Positions 33,989-44,470 of a stretch of DNA of 64,000 bases are shown here, piece after piece. The notes under the pieces were generated by a model, which saw only the letters and a list, made by a program, of their open reading frames with translations, ran no database searches and was not told the origin of the DNA. The first letter of the stretch is position 1. Every line of letters begins with the position of its first letter. Position numbers and translations under genes: made by a program. Source of the stretch: Diphasiastrum complanatum (lineage: Eukaryota > Streptophyta > Lycopodiopsida > Lycopodiales > Lycopodiaceae); assembly GCA_029204225.1 (NCBI GenBank), contig CM055107.1, positions 11,193,010 through 11,257,009 on the forward strand, in the 5' to 3' direction.

Positions 33989-34689
33989 TGTGAAGAATTG
34001 CCAAAGCTTGGCAAATCTAGCTTGATCGAAAACCATGTAGAATAGTATAAATTGTGCACACAAGTGGGCCCCGCACATGTGAGGCCATGATGCCACATGG
34101 GAAACCCATTACAATGTAGGTTAGGTCAAGTCAAGAGAGTTGTTCATGTCTGTTTGGTGGACATCCCTACTTTATAGGACCTACACCTAAGTTTAAGGTG
34201 AAAATTTGAACAACTAGCTACTTACCAAGCATAACTCTAGGATCTAGGCTAGGTTTTCATTTTAGGGCAAGAAGGGTGAGTTTACTTCCTTATTACATGC
34301 TGGAAATCCACCTAACTTCAAGAAGGAAGTCGAATTTGCTATGTATTCCAAGCTCCCATAGTGAGAAGATAGAAAAGTTTTGGAGCTCATTGGCAATCTC
34401 AAGCTAGTTCACTATGTACATTGAGTTTTTGTGATCCAAATGAAACCAAATCAATTTTTACTTGTTTCTCAGGTTGAAGGCTGTACTATAGCTTGTAGTA
34501 CACACGTGTGGGCTCGGATTTCAATGTTGATCAAGTCTTTTGATTGTTAATGCTTGTTGTTTGTCAAATTGCCAATCTATTTCAACTTTTTTGTGTCTAG
34601 TTTTTTGATAGATTGTTAAGCAAGCATCCAATCACTCTTGTGGATCTTTTGTAGATCCATTTATGGTCCTAAAGTACTATACTTTCACA
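33989..34689 (+). repeat. 5' LTR of the nested gag-only element
   Basis: 701 bp, TG start and CA end, adjacent to the primer site. It contains about 25 bases near 34250-34280 that the 3' copy lacks. Confidence 0.92.
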
Positions 34690-35149
34690 TGGTATCAGAG
34701 CCAAGTACAAGATCATAAGCCATTGATCAAAAGCAAATCCATTTTTAGCAAGTTTTGGTGCTAAAAACTAGTATTGAGAGGGCAAGCTAGAATCTTGATT
34801 TTGGTGAGGAGATTTGATCCCAAACTTGGTAGGGGTCCAAATCCGTACTTTCCATGTGTGGGCACCTCTGAACCTGCATTTAATGCATGGTATTCATTTG
34901 ATCCAAAGAAATTCAATTTGTGAGCTTTTGATATAATTTTTGGTGGAAATCTTAGGATAAGCTACCAAGATTGAGTGCCATTGATTAAATTTGACTTAGG
35001 GTCATGAGATCTAATTAATATAGGCTGAAATCAGGTCCTCTAAACTTTTTTTATAGGTCTTGAAAGTACATCAAAAAGTGTGAAAGAGATTAAGTCATTT
35101 TTTTGTCCAAAAATAGCCAAAATTGGCAAGATTTGATTGTATGTAGATT

Positions 35150-35475
35150 CCACATCATCTTATCTTCATTCCAACTTTGTGAGGGAGTGCTAGAACTGAG
35201 ATTATAAGTCCATTTGTTGGATTAGAAATCTAATTTGTGTGAAGCTCTGATACCATGTGAAAGTTTTCAGATCATTAAGATCCAATCCACTTGAAAGATC
35301 TTTGGTTAGGACCTTAGTGAGTTTCTAGAGACAATCGAATCCATTTCTTGCCAAGATTTGTTTGAAAGTAGTTTTCACTTCATCTTATCTTCATTCCAGC
35401 TTTGTGAGGGAGTGATAGAACTATGATTATAAGTCCATTTGTTGGATTAGAAATCAAATTTGAGTGAAACACTAC
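35150..35475 (+). repeat. Leader duplication flanking a captured LTR-primer-site fragment
   Basis: About 95 bases around TTCATTCCAACTTTGTGAGG recur about 225 bases later (35150-35245 and 35375-35470). Between them, on the minus strand, lies a primer site (35255-35244) joined to 55 bases of the LTR family found at 1897-2130. Confidence 0.65.
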
Positions 35476-35519
35476 AAGTGTGAGACCTTTGTGAATTTCA
35501 AGTCAATCAAATCTATTTC

Positions 35520-36748
35520 TTGTTTGTAGAAGTCACTAGTAAGATGGGATCTGTTGGAGCATACCTTCTAGAAGCTAGTGAGAGATTGAATTCTACAAAT
35601 TATGCTATTTGGAAGGTTAGGATGGAGTCACTTTTGGTGCTCCAAGACCTTTATGAGTTTTTGATTGAAGATGAAGATGAACCTCTAGGTGCACATGAGT
35701 TAGCTAGATACAAGAAGAGATCTAGGCTTGCACTTCATTGTCTGAAGATGAATGTGAGCAATGATTTGTTGAGAGAAGTATCAGCTTGTACTAATGCTAA
35801 AGAGGCTTGGGAGTCTTTAAAATCAATCTATGAATCTAGCAACACTTCTAGGATTCTCATGATTAGGTATCAGATTTTGCAAAGCATGAAAAGAAGTGAA
35901 GAGAGTGCACATGATTATGTACTCAAGATCAAGTCTCTAAATAGGGAGTTGGCTTCAATTGGAGAGAAGATTCATGATGGAGAGCTTGTACAAATTGTCC
36001 TTAATGGTCTAGGAGATGACTTTGCAATTTGGTCCAAAGTTTTGCCATCCAAGACACTTTACCAACTATAGAAAAATTTCACAGTGTATTAGTGGCTGAA
36101 GAGTGTAGGATGCTCCATGCAAAATCTAGGATGAGTTCATTGTCTTTGCAGGATGGTGATGAGAAAGCCAATTTCTCATTCAAGGGCAAAAAGAAGACCA
36201 ATGGAAAGAAGAAGCATCCAATGGAGGCCAAAGAAGAGGGTGATGCATCAAGCTCAAAGGACAAGTCAAAGCAGAAATGCTTCTTTTGTGGAAAGAAGGG
36301 GCATTATGCATCTGAATGCTACAAGAGGCTAAGAGCACAAGTGGAGGAGGACAAACAAGGAAACCTTGCAAAGGAGGAGGAGGATGATGAAGTAGATGTA
36401 TTCTTGATGGCATCTACATCCTCACCAACAAGCAATGGCAATTCAAGAGACAATTGGTGGATCAACAATGGGACTAGCTCCCACATGTCTTGTGAAAAGG
36501 ACTTTTTCTCAGCCTTACACTCTTTCAATGTTGCTAAAAAGTTTTTCTTTACTGTAAATGATGAAGAGTGTAGGATAGATGGTGTTGGTACCATCTCTTT
36601 GTGTCTAGAATCCTCAAAATGCATGGATCTAGAAAATGTCCTTTATGTACCATCAATCACCAAGGATATACTTAGTGTTGGTCTACTCTTAGAAAGTGGT
36701 TTGGATGTCCACTTTAAGCATGGGTGTTTGCTTCATCTTGAAGAATGA
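35520..36748 (+). pseudogene. Gag and protease start of the nested element
   Basis: Frame 35520-36071 and, after one frameshift in the 36029-36071 overlap, frame to 36748. Gag blocks: RLNSTNYAIWKVRMESLLVL, SACTNAKEAWESLKSIYESS, MKRSEESAHDYVLKIKSL. A CCHC knuckle CFFCGKKGHYASEC lies at 36271-36312. The protease site is WWINNGTSSHM (about 36460), so the catalytic Asp-Ser-Gly is Asn-Asn-Gly and cannot cleave. VLYVPSITKDILSVG of the pre-integrase region follows. Gag packages the element RNA; the frame is nearly intact except for the frameshift. Confidence 0.8.
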
Positions 36749-37582
36749 TGTTTGCATTGCAAAGGGATTTAAACATGGAAGATTGTTTAAGTTGGAAGCT
36801 AGTGTTGCTTTTGAAAGAATGAGCTTGGCAAAGGAGGAGATCACTCAAGAGGAGATCTTGGAAAAGTGTGATCTTGCTTGCATTGAGGAGGAGCATCAAA
36901 AGGAGGAAGATCTTGAGGATCATCCTCAAAGCATGAGAGTTCCAAGGGAGTCCTCAATGACAATGGCCAAGTCATCAAATTGCATGCAAATTGTCCATTC
37001 AAGTGTGCATCTTGCAAGGGTGGTGAGCATTGGAGAGTCTACTATCTTTGAATACTTTTCGGATAGTAGTAGTAGAAATGAGGTGACTTGTTTCTTACCT
37101 TTAATATGACAAGACAATGAAATGAGATGTTTTGAAATCTACATTTGTTGTTGATAAAGCATTTTCATTGGAGTCAAGTGGAGGATCAAGCTCAAGACCC
37201 GAGGACTCCAAGAAGAACCTTGAGTATCAAGATGGAGCTATCTAGGCTCAATCATATGGACCAAGCAAGGCAAGTTGTCTTTGGCAACATTATGTATGCA
37301 CTTAATAGTTTAATTGATGTATCTTCAAGTGCACAAAATGCCTTGGAATCCATGGCCTGGCATGATGTTTAGTTTTGAAGTGTGCTACATGTATATAGAC
37401 ACATTTATGGAACATCTTGTAAGGGATCCTGTAAGAGGTGGTGAAAGATCCTTCATGGACATCATTCTCTATTGGAGTCTCAAAAGTTCCTTGTTTGTAG
37501 CTAGATTTTTTAGACACTTCTAAAAGCTTTCATTCATCTATCAAGAGAGTTGTAAATAGATCAAGCTAAATTTGAGGAGGAG
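36696..37582 (+). pseudogene. Downstream remnant coding region of the nested element
   Basis: A frame 36696-37109 begins within the pre-integrase block and passes into acidic text (EEEHQKEEDLEDHPQSMRVP) that resembles the linker between integrase and reverse transcriptase in D-family elements (compare 43152-42859). This suggests a deletion joining the pre-integrase block to the linker. No catalytic motif follows before the purine tract. Confidence 0.55.
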
Positions 37583-38258
37583 TGTGAAGAATTGCCAAAA
37601 ATTGGCAAATCTAGCTTGATCAAAAACCATGTAGAATAGTGTAAATTGTGTACACAAGTGGGTCCCGCACATGTGAGGCCATGATGCCACATGGGAAACC
37701 CATCCTAATGTAGGTTAGGTCAAGTCAAGAGAGTTGGTCATGTCTATTTGGTGGTCATCCCTACTTTATAGGACCTACACCTAAGTTTAAGGTGAAAATT
37801 TGACCAACTAGCTACCTACCAAGCATAACTCTAGGAAATAGACAGTGAGTTAGCTTCCTTATTACATGCTGGAAATCCACCTAACTTCAAGAAGGAAGTC
37901 GAATTTGCTATGTATTCCCTCTCTCCATAGTGAGAAGATAAATTTTTTTTGGAGCTCATTGGCAATCTCAAGCTAGTTCACTATGTACATTGAGTTTTTG
38001 TGATCCAAATGAAACCAAATCAATTTCTACTTGTTTCTTAGGTTGAAGGCCATACTACAGCCTGTAGTACACACGTGTGGGCTCGGATTTCAATGTTGAT
38101 CAAGTCTTTTGATTGTTAATGCTTGTTGTTTGTCAAATTGCCAATCTAGATCAACTTTTTTGTGTCTAGTTTTTTGATAGGTTATTAAGCAAGCATCCAA
38201 TCACTCTTGTGGATCTTTTGTAGATCCATTTATGGTCCTAAAGTACTGTACTTTTACA
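37583..38258 (+). repeat. 3' LTR of the nested gag-only element
   Basis: 676 bp, preceded by a purine tract and followed by the target duplication TTTTA and resumed Helentron coding sequence. Confidence 0.92.
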
Positions 38259-38263
38259 TTTTA

Positions 38264-38606
38264 TAATATAAACAAGACTTGGACTCCAGTTCACAAAATA
38301 GTAAAAGAATTTCAAATTGGACACTCAGCTTTGAATACAGTAACTAGAAAACAGTTTTCAATCCATGTTGCAGTTGCACGTACAATACATCGTGCACAAG
38401 GACTAACTATGAACACATTGATTTTTAATCCGAACGGTATTCGACAACATGGTTTGGCATATACAGCATTGATACGTGTACGGAACGTAGACAACCTACA
38501 TTTCATTTTACTTTTACAAACAAATAATTTCAAACTAGATAAAAAAGTTCAAATTGAGAACCGACCGACTTTGTATCTCGACAAAATGGTATCTGTCTAT
38601 ACCTGA
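38264..38606 (+). pseudogene. Pif1-like helicase C-terminus of the Helentron
   Basis: Open frame after the inserted LTR: TRKQFSIHVAVARTIHRAQG (motif V type, xTIHRAQG), LTMNTLIFNP, then GLAYTALIRVRNVDNLHF (motif VI, where the usual ALSRV is ALIRV). These are the last two motifs of Pif1/RecD-type 5'-3' helicases in Helitrons; the Walker A and B motifs would lie in the deleted part. It ends LYLDKMVSVYT and overlaps the next frame. Confidence 0.75.
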
Positions 38607-39243
38607 CACCCAGATTCATTGTAACACATATCTTATTGTCTACTCATTGAATACTCGATCCTTACAAAATCACATTCTTGATATTTGTGCCGATCCAAAC
38701 TTAATGGTGGCATCACATATATTATGTCTGCAAGAAACAAAAAACATGTACAAGCACCCATATTTTTCTCCTTTTTCTTGTATATTGAACAATTACAAAT
38801 TCATAGGAACAACTATAGCATATAAGAAAAATCAAACACTTCAAAAATACAAAATGCATAATACTGAAACTGTAGAAATTTTATACTATATTTAATACCA
38901 GCCTATTATTACATGTATGTATCATGACATTATATCGAAAACCACATTCAAACCTAACATCTTTTATTCAAACATTAGATAAAATTCTTTCAAACATTGC
39001 GTTGCATATTCCTGTCATTATTCTCGGTGACTTTGATATTGATATGCTATGTCAAAATGACCATTCAAATGCACTTTATAAATGTATGCAACAATATAAT
39101 TTAAATTACAATTTCAAAATCCAACAACTGTGTACGGAAGTCAACTAGACCATATCTGGACCAACAACCAAAACTTCAAATGTACCTCAGGATCAACACA
39201 TGCATATTGGAGTGACCACTCTTTTGTTTATTACATATTCCAA
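38605..39243 (+). pseudogene. Apurinic-type endonuclease domain of the Helentron
   Basis: Three adjoining frames give an EEP-family nuclease: YSLNTRSLQNHILDI and ILCLQETKNMYKH (catalytic Glu), then LHIPVIILGDFDIDML (39001-39048; canonical GDFN has become GDFD), then LDHIWTNNQNFKC and YWSDHSFVYYIF (catalytic Asp-His pair) to about 39243. Two frameshifts break it. In Helentrons this domain lies C-terminal to the helicase, exactly as here, and is thought to cut the target DNA. Confidence 0.7.
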
Positions 39244-39698
39244 GCGAATTAATATAAATTTATAATGACAGTTAGCATGTTTACATGTTTAGACTATTTT
39301 TATTACCAAACAATGTACACATATTATAGTGACCATATTATAATTACGAGAAATCAACCTATTAAGGCTACCAATATCTACCATCAAGGGGAGAACGAAG
39401 TCACACAGCAAAATGGCTTTATTCTTCTATAATGTTGTGCTCACAGATAAAAGGTCGGACAACAAAGCTGTGAACTGCAGAAAGCTCAAAATCACAGGCA
39501 ATCCAAGAGCACGAATGACGATACAAAAATCTAGAGCACCTTTTCATAGTATGTTTACAGCAAAAGACACTGTACCTATCGTAAACCAAAGATGCCAGAA
39601 AAACAAAACAAAAAAGACTGCAATCATAAATGATGGAATCACACTATAAAACATGAATCCCAGCGACTGGTAGATCAATCTAAAATTTGGTCTCAGTG
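39244..39698. other. Spacer after the Helentron endonuclease
   Basis: AT-rich DNA that should include the Helentron 3' end if it survives. I could not identify a CTRR-type end with a hairpin. Confidence 0.35.
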
Positions 39699-39870
39699 AA
39701 GAAACGTCCAAGCTTCAAGAAAAACGTCCAGAAGAAACGTCCAAGCTTCAGAAATCTGGTCTCAAAGAAGAAACATCCAAGCTTCAAGAAAAACATCCAG
39801 AAGAAATGTCCAAGCTTCAAGAAAAACATCCAGAAGAAATGTCCAAGCTTCAAGAAAAACGTCCAGATGG
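39699..39870 (+). repeat. Minisatellite (about 33-36-bp unit) encoding a Lys-rich peptide repeat
   Basis: About five copies of a unit like AAACGTCCAAGCTTCAAGAA. In the open frame 39687-39998 each unit reads KKRPSFKKNVQ with Arg, His or Cys at position 3. Unit edges carry HindIII-like AAGCTT. Whether it is translated is unknown; it may be only tandem DNA. Confidence 0.8.
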
Positions 39871-40163
39871 TGGCACCAACAAAGCTTCAAGTAGCTGACG
39901 TTCCTGATTCAGACAATGCGCTGATTCAGACAAAGACAATTTGCTCCTGCTCTGAGCCTTGCACAATTGTTGACCCTTGCCTGAAGAGAGGTGTCTGAAG
40001 ATCGGCTGTAGAAGAGAGATGGCAGATTCATTGGCCACACCTGTGCAGAAGACATCGTACAAAAGACATCACCTATAGAAGAGAGATGGCGAATGCAATC
40101 CGCACAAGTGCCGATTACACTTCGTAAAGTTACTCTACAAGAAACGCAGGTACCCATTACGCA

Positions 40164-40297
40164 ATGGAAGGTGCCGAGCAGAGAACATTTTGCCCGGTTC
40201 AAATTTTCAAAATTTTGAGGCTCGGCCCCTTTGGGCCTCGCCTAAAAATTCTGAAAATCCTTACCGGGCAAAATGTCCTCTGCCAGGCCCCTTCCAT
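40164..40297. repeat. 134-bp imperfect inverted repeat (hairpin)
   Basis: The left arm starts ATGGAAGGTGCCGAGCAGAG and the right arm ends CAGGCCCCTTCCAT; the arms of about 60 bases pair with few mismatches, including ACATTTTGCCCGGT and its complement, around a GGCTCGGCCCCTTTGGGCC centre. It could be a small foldback transposon or a transcribed small-RNA hairpin. No clear target duplication flanks it. It lies about 265 bases upstream of the acetyltransferase gene. Confidence 0.75.
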
Positions 40298-40539
40298 AAT
40301 ACAAAGAAACGTAATTTTAGTAATGATCAATAAATTCAATAAAAAATATACATGTACACTATTTATTCCATAAAACAAACCTATTTAAGATATGTTTTAA
40401 CCAAGGCAAGGCCATGTGGCTTCGGCCACTTTTTTCTTGTTTTAATAGATTTTGTGTTATGTTAAAAAAACAGTTTTCCCAATCATCCAAAGTGAGCGAA
40501 ACAATCACGCTAAAATAAAATCCAACTTCAGCCGCCCCA

Positions 40540-40548
40540 AAACCCTAA
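40540..40548 (+). promoter_or_regulatory. telo-box (AAACCCTAA) in the gene leader
   Basis: AAACCCTAA lies 14 bases before the first in-frame ATG at 40562. Telo-boxes are common near transcription starts of plant housekeeping genes and support a host-gene 5' region here. Confidence 0.5.
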
Positions 40549-40561
40549 ACCCAAAAAAAGA

Positions 40562-41190
40562 ATGAAAAGGAAATGTGTCCTTTGGAAAAGAGGTACCTCA
40601 TTGCTTGTGCCTGAAAGACTCATCGTCGTCATCATGGATTCACGGCCTTCGCCCTCTCCCTCTCCCTCTCCCTCTCCCTCCCCCTCCTCACCATCATCCT
40701 CAGGTGTGGTGGTTGTGTTCAATCCGCAGCAGTCCCGTTTCCAGACATCTGATGGATTGGCATTCCTCACTTACCACATCCGCCCCTCCAGCAGTGGCAG
40801 CAGCCACGGATCCCTGGACTTGCAGCACACTTATGTGCCTCCAAGCAAGCGAGGATTGGGACTAGCGGGAGTGCTGTGTAAGGCTGCCTTTGATTATGCG
40901 AAGGAGCACAATCTCCGCGTCATCCCTACCTGCAGCTATGTTTCGGTACAGTTGCTTTTGCATCTTTCACGTTTTTGGGTGGTTTCCAAATCCAATTTTA
41001 TTTGATGTTTTTGGGAATGCCCTGAATTTTACCTTAATGGAGTGAAATCGAGGAAGGAACTTGATCGTCAGGCGTTTATACCTAATGTTTAGTATATGCC
41101 GGTGATTTGTGTATGCAGGATACCTTTTTGCCTCGGAATCCAGAATGGAAGCCCCTTGTCGGAAAAAGCTCTCGCGCGGCTGGTCTATGA
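40562..41190 (+). CDS. Plant GNAT-family N-acetyltransferase, At1g77540-like, two exons
   Basis: Exon 1 (to 40945) and exon 2 (41119-41190) are joined across a 173-bp intron with a GT donor and GTATGCAG acceptor. Residues counted from the ATG at 40634: HTYVPPSKRGLGLAGVLC (65-82) is the acetyl-CoA-binding loop and helix; CSYVS (100-104) continues across the junction into DTFLPRNPEWKPLV. These match the small (about 100-115 aa) Arabidopsis At1g77540-type acetyltransferases. The likely start is 40634 (127 aa); an in-frame ATG at 40562 adds 24 residues. The N-terminus has a Pro-Ser run from a hexanucleotide repeat (40647-40690). The frame is intact, the only apparently functional host gene in the window. 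The substrate is not shown by the sequence. Confidence 0.9.
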
Positions 41191-42386
41191 CTTGATATTT
41201 ATTGTGTTTGTGAGCCACGAACAAATTCAACAAATAATTTTCAGGCTGCGCTGGACTGTATTTTGCCTTTTCTTGTAACAGTATCTGGTTAAAGTATCGA
41301 TTGTGAGAAAAACAGGAAAACTGAGCTAGTATGTGGTGTTATTAGTGCTCACATTTGGTGATTAGAACAATTGCCCCACAGTTACAAAAATAGTTTGTTA
41401 ATTTCAGAGTCTTAAGACGTTTGAGCTCGTTGTTCAGATGGCTATGATTGGTTATTCTAATAGATCTTAGGGAATAATCCCATTCTGACGTTTCCCCTGC
41501 GTTAGCAGTTTGTGCCCTAAATGTTAGTGGAATATCCTCTGATCATCTCTAAAATTCTTCATTGTCCATACACGCTTCCTGATTGAAATTACTGGTGATT
41601 CGCACTGATACTTTTTGTATTTGATGCCTTTAAATGGTATAGGTGCCGTTAGGGCAGATACAACAAAAGGGAGTTACATAACGCAAGAAGATGGCTAGGG
41701 CAATGTTCAAGAGCAAAGGCCTACCTATTACCTTTTTGGCATAGGCTTGCAGCACAACAACCTCATATCCTGAGAACATTGAACGGTAATATCTTTAAAG
41801 ATTAAGCATTCAGCTGCGCTGGTTTGTATATCAGAATGAGCCGGCTGTGCCTGCCGGTCCGCCCATTCCATGACGGTAATGGCTGGTTAATTGTGCATTT
41901 TTACCTCCAGATGTATTTGTTTTGTGCATCAGATAATAATTTGATCTCCATGCCATCTTACCTAGATAAAATTGTGAGCGGGAATTGGAATGGCAGAATA
42001 GACGGTAAATGGGATAATGGACAGTTCATTCTGCTCATGGATGATGCGTGGATTGTTCACTTCATTACCTGGCCTATTCTGTGAAGTAAGCATATCTTTT
42101 GTTTTGGCAAAATCAGTTAATAAGCTTGCCATTAGCGTTTTCATGCACAAGGCATTGGACGATTTGCCGTGTTCTTCTGATGGAAATATTATGTTCCATC
42201 TCCGAACCTTTTTTTTTCCTTCTTGTATGTTCCTTTATGCGGCTGATATGAGTCAAATAACTGGCCTCTAGGATGGGCAGTTCACGCATAATCAAATATC
42301 ATCAACAAAATCATGTAATTTACGTATATCTCTCTCTTCTATCGTGATTTTGTTTTGCTATTAGAGTTGTTCTGTGATTATTTACA
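41191..42386 (+). other. 3' flank of the acetyltransferase gene running into a probable LTR
   Basis: No further gene is visible. The right part should be a copia LTR because TTATTTACA at 42378-42386 is directly followed by a primer site. The LTR start was not found; TG-starting candidates exist near 41487 and 41871. Confidence 0.4.
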
Positions 42387-42398
42387 TGGTATCAGAGC
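42387..42398 (+). promoter_or_regulatory. Primer-binding site of a plus-strand copia element
   Basis: TGGTATCAGAGC follows an LTR-like CA end. About 450 bases of leader-like sequence follow before unrelated minus-strand element sequence begins, so only the 5' end of this element survives. Confidence 0.7.
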
Positions 42399-42858
42399 GT
42401 GAATGATCTCACGCCATAGCAATCAGCTTGTCTGTTGATTGCAGTTAAAGAGGAAAATGGAGACTCAAACCATTTTACGATAGAAAGACAGAAAGAATCA
42501 CAATTACCATTTGGGGAGAGTGGAGACCCCATGAAATCACACCTACTGCGATTTGTTCCCTTCAACTGAAGCATAGATCATTTGTTGAAGATCAGCTGCT
42601 TTCTGCTTTCATCTAGAGATTGTCTGCTGTGTTGTGGATCAAACAAACCAACCTAGATCACAGGACATTTCAAGTGTGATCTTGATGGATCCTTGCAGCA
42701 CAATAATTGATGTCTGAATGTCTGAATGCTCATTAGGAAGTTTATTTCCTCATATTTGGCAGAGGAAGATTGGCATATAGAGAAACTTTGGACCCAAGTT
42801 CAGGCCCCCCTTGGAAACTAGGATGCATATTTGGCAGAGGAAACTGTGTTAGTCAAGC

Positions 42859-43905
42859 CTACCATTCCTGAGTGCATCCGCGGTGAATCCAAACCATGTG
42901 TAGATCTGTGACAGTTAATGTTGCCTTCAGTGCACTCAATACTTGTGAACTGAACGTATTGTGGTTTGAAGATAGCCATCTTTGTGAACTGAACCTATTG
43001 TGGTTCATAAGAAAAGCAAGCATGAGATATATACCACTTGAAATGTGCTCCTCTTTCCCTTGAAATATGAGCCACAAGAGCTCAACCATGTTCCTTGAGA
43101 TTTTTCTTGGAATCATAACTTGAGAAGGACTCTCCTCCTCAATCCTTGGCACACTTGAACCTTGAGATGACCCCTCAAGATCATCTTCTTGGTGCTCCTC
43201 CTTGATGGAAATCCATTGGGTGTTGGATTAGATTGATCTACCAATCTACACAAGATTAGATAGCATTACATCAAATCTACATCAACAAATCTAACAAGAG
43301 CAATCAAATATGATCAAAACTTGTACTTGATGGTTTCACACGTGTGAAAACCTTTCAAAATATGGACTATCAGCAGAGAATGAAGTACACTAAGCTTAAA
43401 AACCATTAGAAGCATAAAATCACAAGACAAATGGAGAGATTACTCAAAAAAATGCACCAAAATCAAGATTTAGCTTTCGTGTTGATTATGGCCAAATGAG
43501 CCACTATATATACACAAGGGCTAATGCTTACTCAACTGATTTGGCACGTGTGAGAGTGCCTACTCATCAAAGGGTCCACCAATGATTATCAATATGGCAC
43601 ATGGACCAAGTTTCCTAACTTATAGTCACCTCCCTTGATTTTAGGCAATTTTCCTAATTTATAGGGACTTGCACAAGTATCTACTACAAGTTGGATCTAG
43701 CCTACTACTAATGTTTAGACACATGTGAGTAGTCCTTGGCACGTGGGAGATCACTCTTATCCCCTACCAATAATTAGATGCCAAGTGGCATATAGCTAGA
43801 AAACTAGCTTTTGGCCATTTTAGCCACTAGATCTCAAATCAAATGGATACAAGCCATTATGGTATTTACAAGATTTGATCAAGTTAGCTTTTGCCAATTT
43901 TAATA
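42859..43905 (-). mobile_element. D-family LTR and integrase/RT linker fragment
   Basis: On the minus strand an LTR starts TATTAAAATTGGC at 43905, as in element D, and shares the CACACGTGTG-containing U3 and the layout of 25800-26551. It runs to about 43230. Below it a frame (43152-42859) reads an acidic linker (PRIEEESPSQVMIPRK) like that of D-family elements. No primer site separates them, so the piece is a deleted derivative. It truncates the gypsy-like gag at 43906. Confidence 0.55.
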
Positions 43906-44470
43906 GAGAATATACTGACAATGCAAAAGTCCAACTTTTTTCAATGACCATGGTAGAGAAAGCACGAGAGTAGTTTTTTAACCTCGATCGTGATGATCGA
44001 CAAGATTGGTCAGAGCTAAAAGAGTCTTTTATTTAACGCTTCCAACCTTTTAGACTCACAGAAAGCCTCTCTGTATGCCTTAGTAATATAAAAATAAAAA
44101 AAGATGAACGCGTACGTGACTACATCGAGCACTTTAAGCGTCTCAGAGAGGAACAACCAACTAATAAAATGTTGATCATATGGTTTATAGTTGGCCTTCC
44201 AAGATACATCCGAAAAGAGCTTAAACCTAGCGAAGAGTATTTTACTCCTAAGTCTGCTATGTCCGATACCATTCGTGAAGAAGATGAAGGGTCTGATGAT
44301 GAGGACCATAAAGAGAAAAGAGCTCATCGTGCTTACCTTGATACTCAACAAAGAATTTCAACAAGCCTTAAAATCTTTTCAGAGTCAGTTGCCATGGCAA
44401 TTGCCATCTAGTAACACTATCCATAGGCGAGAAGATATTTGGTGCCCATAATGTCATGGCGCACATACCA
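43906..44470 (+). pseudogene. Gypsy-like gag gene, first part, split by copia E
   Basis: Shifting plus-strand frames read MTMVEKARE, LDRDDRQDWSELKESFI, RFQPFRLTESL, KDERVRDYIEHFKRLREEQP and LIIWFIVGLPRYIRKELKPS: the W..F..RF....YI..F..L pattern of Ty3/gypsy-class gag. An acidic spacer follows, then WCP-CHGAHT, the start of a zinc knuckle, where copia E is inserted. Two stops and several frame changes show decay. The 5' part is cut at 43906. Confidence 0.65.

Larger units (their letters stand above)
33989..38258 (+). mobile_element. Gag-only copia-type LTR element nested in the Helentron
   Basis: LTRs 33989-34689 (701 bp) and 37583-38258 (676 bp) start TGTGAAGAATTGCC and end in TTTCACA or TTTTACA. 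TTTTA at 33984-33988 repeats at 38259-38263, a perfect 5-bp target duplication. The primer site TGGTATCAGAGC begins at 34690 and a GAGGAGGAG purine tract precedes the 3' LTR. Only gag and part of protease/pre-integrase are encoded; integrase, reverse transcriptase and RNase H are absent. It must have moved with proteins supplied by a relative such as element D, whose protease and pre-integrase region is similar. Confidence 0.92.
32233..39243 (+). mobile_element. Helentron-type Helitron relic, split by an LTR element
   Basis: Plus-strand fragments occur in the order expected for a Helentron: an N-terminal region (32233-33240), a cysteine-containing Helitron N-terminal domain (33600-33945), the C-terminal part of a Pif1-like helicase (38264-38606) and an exonuclease/endonuclease/phosphatase domain (38605-39243). 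An LTR element sits at 33989-38258. The replication-initiator (HUH) domain and most of the helicase are missing. Neither transposon terminus was identified. Helentrons move by rolling-circle replication; the added endonuclease separates them from ordinary plant Helitrons. Confidence 0.7.
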
